Assembly: GCA_938082955.1 (NCBI GenBank)
Contig: CALKDE010000300.1
Coordinates: 1 to 5,311, forward strand
DNA: 5,311 nt
Direction: 5' to 3'
Source of the DNA: an uncultured Pseudomonadales bacterium
GTDB taxonomy: Bacteria; Pseudomonadota; Gammaproteobacteria; Pseudomonadales; Pseudohongiellaceae
In this document: positions 1 to 5,212 of the stretch, one piece after another
Layout: each line of letters starts with the position of its first letter
How positions within the stretch are numbered: the first letter of the stretch is position 1
Notes under the pieces: model-generated
Told to the model about the DNA's origin: nothing
Databases searched by the model: none
The model's input: the letters and a program-made list of their open reading frames with translations, nothing else
Made by a program: the position numbers and the translations under genes

Positions 1-1
1 C

Positions 2-1501
2 AGCCTAGAGGCTATGGCGTCAGAATGGAACGATCAGGGCATCGCCTTTGCGTTGATCAACTCGTCGGCAGAAGCAAATATTGAGGTGATTCGATCCGTC
101 AAAGCGGCACTGGGTTCGGATTTACCTATGCTTCTTGACGACGGACAGATTGTCTCTGAAACTCTGTCTCTTACGAAGGCTGGCGAGATCGTTATCCTTG
201 ACCCAGAGCGCCTTACTATTCTCTACCGTGGCCCGGTAGCGAGTGCGCCAGCTACATTGTCTGGCGAATTGGCTGGCACAATAGTCAGTACAAGGATTAT
301 TGATGCTGTGGGTTGCGACCTCGAATTTCCGGCTAGAGAAACTCACGCAAGCGCTACACCAGACTATGCAACAGAAGTTGCACCAATTATTGCTGAGCAA
401 TGTGCAACTTGCCACCGCGAGGGTGGAATTGGTCCCTTCGCGATGGACAGCCATTTGATGCTGCAGGGCTGGTCACCGATGATTCGCGAAACGCTGATTA
501 CTAAGCGCATGCCACCTACACAGGTTGACCCAAACATTGGTCATTTCAACAATGCACGTTATATGACAGATGGGGACTTGCAGACTCTAGTTCACTGGAT
601 CGATGCTGGAGCGCCTCGCGGTGAATCTGCTATTGACCCATTAACACAGATCGATCTGCCTAACTGGAAAGAGTGGAGCCTAGGTGAGCCTGACTTCATC
701 ATTAAGGCGCCGAAGATGGAAATCCCTGCCACTGGTGTTCTCGACTACATCGATGTGGACGTTGAGCTTCCTTTCGACGAAGACAAGTGGGTTAAAGCGG
801 TTCAATTTATTCCCGGTGACGAGTCAGTTCTTCATCACCTTCTCACTTACGTTACTGCGCCTGCCGAGAATTTTGACGGCGGAGAAGGTAACACAACGTC
901 GATTGCACGCCGCTTCCTCGAGGGTTATGCCCCCGGAAAGGTCGACGCGATGACATTCCGTGATGAGACGGGCGTGTACATTCCGAAGGATCATAAATTG
1001 TCCATGCAGTTTCACTTTACAACTAACGGTAAAGCGACAACGGATGAAACACTTATTGGTCTGTATATGTACGACGAGCCACCCAAGTACGAGAATTTCA
1101 CTCGTTCGGTAGCGTCACAGTTTAAGATACCTGCTTATGATCAGGATTATGAGTCAGCAGCTCAATATACGTTCGATGAGGACGTAGTAGTAACAGGCCT
1201 ACGTGCCCATATGCACTTCCGTGGTAAGGACATGAAGTTTGCCATGGAAAATGAAGACGGCACAATGACTGATCTGCTTAGCGTTCCAAACTACAGCTAC
1301 GCATGGCAGCCGACTTATGAATTGGAAGAGCCAGTCCAGATTAAGGCGGGCACTAAAGTGCACGTTACCGGTGCTTTTGATAATTCTGAGTTCAATCCAG
1401 CTAATCCTGACCCTTCTCAGGAGCTTGTTTTTGGATTGCAAAGCTGGGATGAGATGTTTATCGGTTATTGGACATACCATGCAGCAGCACCATCTAACTA
1501 A
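2..1501 (+). CDS. Redoxin / cytochrome c / type II copper monooxygenase fusion protein, 5' end missing
   Basis: The frame is open to the left edge, so this is the C-terminal part of a longer protein. Residues are counted from the internal Met at position 14. Residues 1-78 are the second half of a thioredoxin-like (AhpC/TSA redoxin) fold, with LPMLLDDGQ, ILDPE and YRGPV; any CxxC lies outside the window. Residues 119-203 form a cytochrome c-like region with CATCH at 130-134 (covalent haem c) and M166 in RMPPT as a candidate distal ligand. Residues 230-490 resemble the PHM/dopamine beta-monooxygenase fold: H274, H275 and H334 match the CuH ligands, and H399, H401 (in HMHFRGKDM) and M481 (in DEMFIGY) match the CuM ligands. 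Haem attachment and copper imply export to the periplasm, but the signal peptide is not visible. Substrate is unknown; copper-dependent hydroxylation or another redox reaction is inferred. The Met at 14 is unlikely to be the true start because it falls inside the redoxin fold. A terminator follows at once, so this is the last gene of its unit. Confidence 0.88.
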   Translation, partial: SLEAMASEWNDQGIAFALINSSAEANIEVIRSVKAALGSDLPMLLDDGQIVSETLSLTKAGEIVILDPERLTILYRGPVASAPATLSGELAGTIVSTRIIDAVGCDLEFPARETHASATPDYATEVAPIIAEQCATCHREGGIGPFAMDSHLMLQGWSPMIRETLITKRMPPTQVDPNIGHFNNARYMTDGDLQTLVHWIDAGAPRGESAIDPLTQIDLPNWKEWSLGEPDFIIKAPKMEIPATGVLDYIDVDVELPFDEDKWVKAVQFIPGDESVLHHLLTYVTAPAENFDGGEGNTTSIARRFLEGYAPGKVDAMTFRDETGVYIPKDHKLSMQFHFTTNGKATTDETLIGLYMYDEPPKYENFTRSVASQFKIPAYDQDYESAAQYTFDEDVVVTGLRAHMHFRGKDMKFAMENEDGTMTDLLSVPNYSYAWQPTYELEEPVQIKAGTKVHVTGAFDNSEFNPANPDPSQELVFGLQSWDEMFIGYWTYHAAAPSN

Positions 1502-1520
1502 GCGTTGGCTTAGCTAGGAA

Positions 1521-1552
1521 AACCCGGTCATGCAGATGGCCGGGTTTTTTTT
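1521..1552 (+). terminator. Intrinsic terminator after the copper monooxygenase gene
   Basis: A 10-bp stem (AACCCGGTCA with TGGCCGGGTT, one G-T wobble) closes a 6-base loop (TGCAGA) and runs into eight consecutive T. It starts 20 bases after the stop codon. This is a textbook rho-independent terminator and separates the redox gene from cstA. Confidence 0.93.
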
Positions 1553-1570
1553 GCTCAATGATAAGTGGTA

Positions 1571-1616
1571 CTGGCCCGTCTGATTAATTGATGAGCTTAC
1601 ACTGCAAAGGGGCCAG
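1571..1616. repeat. Inverted repeat CTGGCCC / GGGCCAG, 32-base spacer
   Basis: CTGGCCC at 1571-1577 and its exact complement GGGCCAG at 1610-1616 flank 32 AT-richer bases. There is no T run after it, so it is not an intrinsic terminator. It could be a chance repeat, a weak RNA structure or spaced protein-binding half sites upstream of the cstA promoter. No function can be assigned from the sequence. Confidence 0.35.
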
Positions 1617-1623
1617 GATTTGA

Positions 1624-1633
1624 GTGCTAGCAC
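1624..1633. promoter_or_regulatory. Perfect 10-bp palindrome GTGCTAGCAC, possible operator
   Basis: GTGCTAGCAC reads identically on both strands and lies about 90 bases upstream of the predicted cstA transcription start, directly beside the CRP-like site. Perfect palindromes of this length in a promoter region can be operator cores, but a single 10-mer can also arise by chance and I do not recognise the cognate regulator. Confidence 0.25.
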
Positions 1634-1637
1634 CAGC

Positions 1638-1653
1638 TGTGAGCCCTCTAACA
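1638..1653 (+). promoter_or_regulatory. Possible CRP (cAMP receptor protein) site upstream of cstA
   Basis: TGTGAGCCCTCTAACA fits the CRP core TGTGA-N6-TCACA at 9 of 10 conserved positions (TAACA in place of TCACA). The centre is near -70 relative to a start predicted around 1715, a distance that suits class I activation (favoured centres near -61.5 and -71.5). E. coli cstA is known to need CRP-cAMP, which makes the match plausible. The outer flanking bases do not follow the longer AT-rich consensus, so this remains a hypothesis. Confidence 0.35.
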
Positions 1654-1678
1654 AAGCCAGTAATTACAAGACTTTCCG

Positions 1679-1708
1679 TTGTATCGCTGTCCCCTAACTT
1701 GCTATGAT
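1679..1708 (+). promoter_or_regulatory. Predicted sigma-70 extended -10 promoter of cstA
   Basis: TATGAT at 1703-1708 matches the -10 consensus at five of six positions and is preceded by TG one base away (TGCTATGAT, 1700-1708), an extended -10. The best -35 is poor (TTGTAT, 1679-1684, spacing 18), as is common with extended -10 promoters that rely on an activator. Transcription would start near 1715, giving a 5' leader of about 36 bases rich in ATA repeats. Confidence 0.55.
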
Positions 1709-1738
1709 GCCAAACTTAGATTTCATAATAATAATCCC

Positions 1739-1742
1739 GGAG
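1739..1742 (+). promoter_or_regulatory. Ribosome binding site that fixes the cstA start
   Basis: GGAG lies 8 bases before the ATG at 1751. It favours this ATG over an in-frame TTG at 1679, which would add 24 polar residues before the first membrane segment and lies upstream of the predicted -10. Confidence 0.75.
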
Positions 1743-1750
1743 AGCGCTTT

Positions 1751-3466
1751 ATGTCCTCGATCTTCATCGTCATTTTCGGTCTAGTTGGTTTTTCTTTTGG
1801 CTGGTTTGTGTATTCCAAATTCATCGCACAGAAAATCTATCAGTTAGACCCTGACTATGTGACTCCTGCGCATCGAATCAACGATGGCATCGACTATGTC
1901 CCTACTAACAGGTATGTGCTGTGGGGCGCTCACTTCACGGCTGTAGCTGGTGCGGCACCGATTGTAGGTCCTGCGATCGCGGTATATTGGGGTTGGGTTC
2001 CGGCTTTATTGTGGGTGACATTCGGCAGCATATTCTTCGCCGGTGTTCACGACATGGGAGCCTTATGGGCAAGTAACCGCCACGGCGCGAAGTCAATCGG
2101 TGCCCTTTCCTCAGATGTCATTGGTAAGCGTGCGTCTGCCTTATTTATGGTTATCATTTTTCTGTTGCTGGTGTTGGTTAACGCGATGTTCGCGACCATC
2201 ATTGCGACAGACATGGTTATCTTCCCGTCATCGGTATTCCCCGCCTGGGCTGCAATTCCAGTAGCTATATGCATCGGAATACTGATTCGTAAAAACTACA
2301 ACCTACTGCTGATATCTGTAATTGGTGTTGCGATTCTCTACTTCACGATCTACGTCGGTAGTGTGATGCCTTTGGAATTACCAGGTGATGTTTTGGGTCT
2401 GGGTGCCAATGGCACCTGGATTATCCTGTTGTTTGTCTATGCAGGTATTGCTTCGATGCTGCCGGTATGGCTGTTGTTGCAACCACGTGACTACATCAAT
2501 GGTGCGCAGTTAGTCCTAGGTTTGTTTATTCTCTACAGTGCGGTATTTATCGCGTTACCAAATGTTTCTGCACCAGCGTTCAATCCGAATCTAGGCGCAG
2601 ATACGCCGCCTATATGGCCCATTCTATTCGTCACAATAGCTTGTGGTGCCTTGTCTGGATTCCACGGTATCGTAGCTTCTGGAACCAGTTCTAAGCAGCT
2701 GAGCAATGAGAAGGACGCGCGCTTTGTTGGTTATCTTGGTGCGCTGGGTGAAGGTTCGCTGGCATTGATAACCATCGTTGCTGTAACTGGATCTTTGTAT
2801 GCTGCAAATTCCGCGGATTGGGGTGCGCTTTATTCCGGGTTTTATGATGGCCCTGGGCAGAAGGGCTTTATCGACGGCGGTGCGATTTTGATTTCAACAG
2901 GCTGGGGTATCCCCATTGCCTTCGCACAAACCATGCTAGCGGTAATGGTTGTGCTCTTTGCTGGTACTACTATGGATGCGGGCTTACGCCTGCAGCGCTA
3001 CATAATTCAGGAGTGGGGCAGCATCTATAACATCGCTCCGTTGAAGAACAACATCATCTCTACTCTGGTAGCGATAGCAGCCTGTCTGATGCTGGCCTTC
3101 GGTGTGTCCGCGGGTGGTTACCCCGGAGACGGTGGCGCTCTGATCTGGCCTGTGTTTGGCGGTACTAACCAAATTCTGGCCTCAATGACCTTGCTGCTGA
3201 TCGCAGTCTACCTGATGAGATTGGGTCGCTCGCCTAAGTACGTTTTAGCGCCTATGATCTTTATCTTCGCAATGGCCTTCTGGGCTTCTTGCTGGTACAT
3301 CGTAGATCATTATCAGAAAGCGCAATGGGCATTAGTTGTAATCGAGGTATTGGTGATGATCACTAGCATCATGGTTATGCTGGAAGCGCTGGGCGTAATT
3401 TCGAAGATCAGAAGTGGCGAGATTGCTGTTGAATCGGCGGACGCGGCAAAAACGGGAGAGTTGTAA
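1751..3466 (+). CDS. cstA: CstA-family carbon starvation / pyruvate-type transporter
   Basis: This is an inner-membrane transporter of 571 residues. Members of the family in E. coli (CstA, BtsT) import pyruvate and CstA has also been linked to peptide use during carbon starvation; the substrate here is inferred. The start at 1751 has a good Shine-Dalgarno and places the first hydrophobic segment at residues 3-20. Family signatures are clear: AHFTAVAGAAPIVGPAIAV at 60-78, GVHDMGALWASNRHG at 98-112, GFHGIVASGTSSKQL at 303-317, TTMDAGLRLQRY at 406-417 and WPVFGGTNQ at 466-474. I estimate about 14-16 membrane segments, with a short soluble tail after 550. It is shorter than the roughly 700-residue enteric proteins and belongs to the short branch. 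No YbdD/YjiX-like small partner gene follows, unlike in E. coli. It has its own promoter and is followed by a stem-loop terminator, so it appears monocistronic apart from a possible 30-codon frame. Confidence 0.93.
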   Translation: MSSIFIVIFGLVGFSFGWFVYSKFIAQKIYQLDPDYVTPAHRINDGIDYVPTNRYVLWGAHFTAVAGAAPIVGPAIAVYWGWVPALLWVTFGSIFFAGVHDMGALWASNRHGAKSIGALSSDVIGKRASALFMVIIFLLLVLVNAMFATIIATDMVIFPSSVFPAWAAIPVAICIGILIRKNYNLLLISVIGVAILYFTIYVGSVMPLELPGDVLGLGANGTWIILLFVYAGIASMLPVWLLLQPRDYINGAQLVLGLFILYSAVFIALPNVSAPAFNPNLGADTPPIWPILFVTIACGALSGFHGIVASGTSSKQLSNEKDARFVGYLGALGEGSLALITIVAVTGSLYAANSADWGALYSGFYDGPGQKGFIDGGAILISTGWGIPIAFAQTMLAVMVVLFAGTTMDAGLRLQRYIIQEWGSIYNIAPLKNNIISTLVAIAACLMLAFGVSAGGYPGDGGALIWPVFGGTNQILASMTLLLIAVYLMRLGRSPKYVLAPMIFIFAMAFWASCWYIVDHYQKAQWALVVIEVLVMITSIMVMLEALGVISKIRSGEIAVESADAAKTGEL

Positions 3467-3499
3467 CGCTGAATTTTATTCAGTAGCTAGTTCTCATTG

Positions 3500-3550
3500 A
3501 AAGAAGGAGCGATCGGATGCTGTTCAAAGCAATATCCACGCTCCTTTTTT
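3500..3550 (+). terminator. Long stem-loop terminator after cstA
   Basis: AAGGAGCG (3504-3511) pairs perfectly with CGCTCCTT (3539-3546). The stem extends outward by A-T and G-T pairs to about 12 bp, with the 3' arm ending in six T. The 27-base loop can fold further (GGAT/ATCC at 3515-3518 and 3534-3537, then GCT/AGC). It begins 33 bases after the cstA stop, and a smaller hairpin (CTGAAT-TTT-ATTCAG, 3469-3483) comes just before it. The 5' arm includes the GGAG that would serve the small open frame at 3517, so folding would hide that site. Confidence 0.75.
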
Positions 3551-3609
3551 CATTAGGAAGCCTTAGTTTGCTAACTATTTGGCAGTTCGACTGTAGGCTT
3601 CCTTTTTAA
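3517..3609 (+). CDS. Possible 30-residue hydrophobic small protein or leader peptide
   Basis: An ATG at 3517 sits 7 bases after a strong Shine-Dalgarno (AAGAAGGAG, 3501-3509) and opens 30 codons ending in TAA at 3607-3609. The peptide starts MLFKAIS, has an uncharged hydrophobic stretch from about residue 5 to 22 (ending in W22) long enough for one membrane span, and ends QFDCRLPF. It would be a single-span small membrane protein. Against it, the whole frame lies within two stem-loops that look like terminators, and the GGAG is also the 5' arm of the first stem, so the start signal could be a by-product of the hairpin. There is no family I recognise. It might also act as a leader whose translation opens the hairpins ahead of birA, but it holds no run of a regulatory codon. 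Confidence 0.3.
   Translation: MLFKAISTLLFSLGSLSLLTIWQFDCRLPF
3555..3607 (+). terminator. Second stem-loop, three-way-junction shape, with T run, ahead of birA
   Basis: AGGAAGCCT (3555-3563) pairs perfectly over 9 bp with AGGCTTCCT (3595-3603), followed by a run of five T ending at 3607. The enclosed 31 bases contain two further perfect hairpins: TAGTT-TGCT-AACTA (3564-3577) and CAGT-TCG-ACTG (3583-3593). This makes a compact three-way junction rather than a simple hairpin. It may be a back-up terminator for cstA, an attenuator in the birA leader, or the 3' end of a small RNA. The sequence alone does not decide. Confidence 0.55.
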
Positions 3610-3615
3610 AAGGAC

Positions 3616-3643
3616 TACTACTAATGACCTGAGTTACTACTAA
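3616..3643 (+). repeat. Direct repeat TACTACTAA just before birA
   Basis: TACTACTAA occurs at 3616-3624 and again at 3635-3643, 19 bases apart, within the 38 bases between the small open frame and birA. It occupies the place where a ribosome binding site would be expected. The sequence is simple, so chance duplication is possible. Confidence 0.35.
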
Positions 3644-3647
3644 ACCT

Positions 3648-4442
3648 ATGGACGAACAAATACTTCGAAACTTGCTAACTCTTGAGTCTGAGAAATCTAT
3701 AGGCAAGGTTCAGATTTTTGATGAGATTGATTCTACAAATTCTGAATCGCTGCGGCAGATTCAATCTGGCAATATTGAGAATCGAGTAGTTGTTGCGAGT
3801 TCGCAAACAGCGGGAAGGGGCCGCCGGGGCCGTCAGTGGTTGAGCCCAAAGAATGCAGGTATCTATTTATCGCTGACTCGTCGCTTCTCGATGGAGGCCA
3901 ATGCGCTGCAGGCTCTATCTCTTGTCACCGCTATCAGCGTAGTCGAAGCCCTGTATCAATTAGGCGCACAAGGCCTGCAACTGAAATGGCCGAACGACGT
4001 GCTTTTTGAGAAGAAGAAGCTAGCCGGCATCCTTTTGGAATTGCAGCACAAAGAGAATTCACGTTTTGTTGTCTTCGGCATTGGAGTGAATATCGAGCTG
4101 TCAGCAGATTTGCTAGATAGCATCGATCGGCCTGTAACCGACTTGGATAGCATTATGAATGAGCCGCCTAGTCGTGTGATTCTGCTCGCGGCGCTTTTGA
4201 ATCAGCTGTGCCGAAATCTGGAGAAATACGAAGGCAGCGGATTCTCGTCTTTCGAAGAGCGCTGGAATGGCTTGGATTGTTACAGAATGAATGACATCGA
4301 AATTCAAAATGGTATAAGTCGTCTCATCGGTAAATCCCTAGGAGTAGACTCAGATGGTTCATTACTACTGCAAACGCCGAAGGGCATACAATTGATCAAT
4401 GGCGGGGAAGTATTTCCGTCGTTGTACCCGCTTTCAGAGTGA
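3648..4442 (+). CDS. birA: Biotin--[acetyl-CoA-carboxylase] ligase without DNA-binding domain
   Basis: This cytoplasmic enzyme activates biotin with ATP and attaches it to the biotin carboxyl carrier protein of acetyl-CoA carboxylase and other biotin enzymes. The 264 residues are mostly the BPL catalytic domain: DSTN at 28-31, the biotinyl-AMP loop GRGRRGRQW at 56-64, KWPND at 113-117, KLAGILLE from K124, and GIGVNI at 144-149. A small C-terminal domain (about 215-264) ends with the GGE motif at 252-254. The N-terminal winged helix-turn-helix of E. coli BirA (321 residues) is absent: the protein begins about where the linker to the catalytic domain would be. An in-frame TGA at 3630 rules out a longer version from this frame. 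It is therefore a monofunctional (group I) ligase that should not repress biotin genes. No clear Shine-Dalgarno precedes the ATG, suggesting weak or unusual initiation. coaX follows directly, so the two are probably co-transcribed. Confidence 0.94.
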   Translation: MDEQILRNLLTLESEKSIGKVQIFDEIDSTNSESLRQIQSGNIENRVVVASSQTAGRGRRGRQWLSPKNAGIYLSLTRRFSMEANALQALSLVTAISVVEALYQLGAQGLQLKWPNDVLFEKKKLAGILLELQHKENSRFVVFGIGVNIELSADLLDSIDRPVTDLDSIMNEPPSRVILLAALLNQLCRNLEKYEGSGFSSFEERWNGLDCYRMNDIEIQNGISRLIGKSLGVDSDGSLLLQTPKGIQLINGGEVFPSLYPLSE

Positions 4443-4456
4443 GTATTAATCAGCGC

Positions 4457-5209
4457 ATGATATTAGAGCTTGATGTAGGTAATTCACGTATCAAATGGCG
4501 ACTGCTAGCAGCGGACGATCTGGCTGTGGTTGGCGTAGGGCATGTGTCCGGGTTTGATGAATTGCAGCGAGCTCCAGAGCTAGAGGTTGTAATATCGATG
4601 GCGCGTATGTGCAGTGTGCGCGGTGGTGGCATAAATAAGAAGCTAGAAGACTGGGTCCGCGTAAAGCACAAGGTAGAGCTAGTGCAGGCGGCGGTAACCC
4701 AAAGCTGCGGAGGAGTGACCAATCAGTATGCGGATGTCAGCAGGCTCGGTATAGATAGATGGCTAGCGATGTTGGCCGCTTATCGCAGGGCGGACGGGGC
4801 GTGCATGATTATAGATAGTGGCACCGCGTTCACTATCGATGTGTTGGACGCGCAGGGGTTGCATTTGGGCGGCTATATTATCCCCGGTTTAAAACTAATG
4901 CGCAGCAGCCTCGAGTCGAACACGGCTATTCGGCTAAGTGGTAACCATTGCGTCTATTCCCAAAGTTTGGGTCATTCAACAGATGAGGCCGTATTTAATG
5001 GAACGGTGACGGCATTGTTGGCAACAATAAAGCAGCAAAGAGGGGCATTGGGCAGAGCCGGTACTGTCGAAATTTACTTTGCAGGCGGAGATGCTGGTTT
5101 GCTGCATGGCTTAGCCGGCCTAGACCGTAGTGAGATTGTCACTTCCCTTGTTCTCGATGGTCTCGATGTGGCTTGCCCAAACCCTGACAGCGCTCGAGGA
5201 CGGGTTTAG
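4457..5209 (+). CDS. coaX: Type III pantothenate kinase
   Basis: CoaX phosphorylates pantothenate with ATP, the first step of coenzyme A synthesis, in the cytoplasm. The 250 residues belong to the ASKHA fold: DVGNS at 6-10 forms the phosphate-binding turn, GIDRW at 98-102 carries the presumed catalytic aspartate D100, IDSGTA at 119-124 is the second phosphate motif, and GGYIIPG at 138-144 is a family signature. Y91 in NQY matches the pantothenate-site tyrosine region. The ATG at 4457 is chosen because it gives MILELDVGNS, matching the beginning of the Pseudomonas protein. A GTG at 4439 would add six residues (256 in all) and overlap the birA stop as GTGA, an arrangement typical of translational coupling. 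Neither start has a strong Shine-Dalgarno. This enzyme type is not feedback-inhibited by CoA and often needs a monovalent cation, from family knowledge. Confidence 0.93.
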   Translation: MILELDVGNSRIKWRLLAADDLAVVGVGHVSGFDELQRAPELEVVISMARMCSVRGGGINKKLEDWVRVKHKVELVQAAVTQSCGGVTNQYADVSRLGIDRWLAMLAAYRRADGACMIIDSGTAFTIDVLDAQGLHLGGYIIPGLKLMRSSLESNTAIRLSGNHCVYSQSLGHSTDEAVFNGTVTALLATIKQQRGALGRAGTVEIYFAGGDAGLLHGLAGLDRSEIVTSLVLDGLDVACPNPDSARGRV

Positions 5210-5212
5210 GCC

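Noticed and set aside
14..16. ATG at 14 as the true start of the copper monooxygenase protein
   Set aside because: The frame stays open to the window edge, the nearby AGAGG is only 2 bases from the ATG, and the start would cut a thioredoxin-like fold in half and leave an exported haem protein without a signal peptide.
122..454. Antisense open frame of 110 codons inside the redox gene
   Set aside because: It lies opposite a well-supported domain-bearing gene, its composition (many Cys, Ser and Trp) is that of a shadow frame, and no ribosome site or family resemblance is visible.
1679..1750. N-terminal extension of cstA from a TTG at 1679
   Set aside because: It has no ribosome site, overlaps the predicted promoter, adds polar residues before the first membrane helix, and the ATG at 1751 has GGAG at a good distance.
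1502..1750. Hidden short gene between the redox gene and cstA
   Set aside because: I found no open frame with a ribosome site; the interval is explained by a terminator, small inverted repeats and a promoter.
3555..3603. tRNA or tRNA-like gene at the three-way junction
   Set aside because: It is too short (about 49 bases), lacks the T-arm GTTCGA context in the right place and has no anticodon arm of normal size; the TTCGA at 3586-3590 is part of a three-base-loop hairpin.
3579..3610. sigma-70 promoter for birA (TTGGCA with TTTAAA)
   Set aside because: The -35 match is good at 5 of 6, but the spacing to TTTAAA is 20 bases and the -10 is poor and falls in the T run of the stem-loop, so it is not supportable.
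4450..4722. Antisense open frame of 90 codons opposite coaX
   Set aside because: Its Ser/Thr/Arg-rich composition is typical of the complement of a coding frame, and the + strand gene has intact family motifs.
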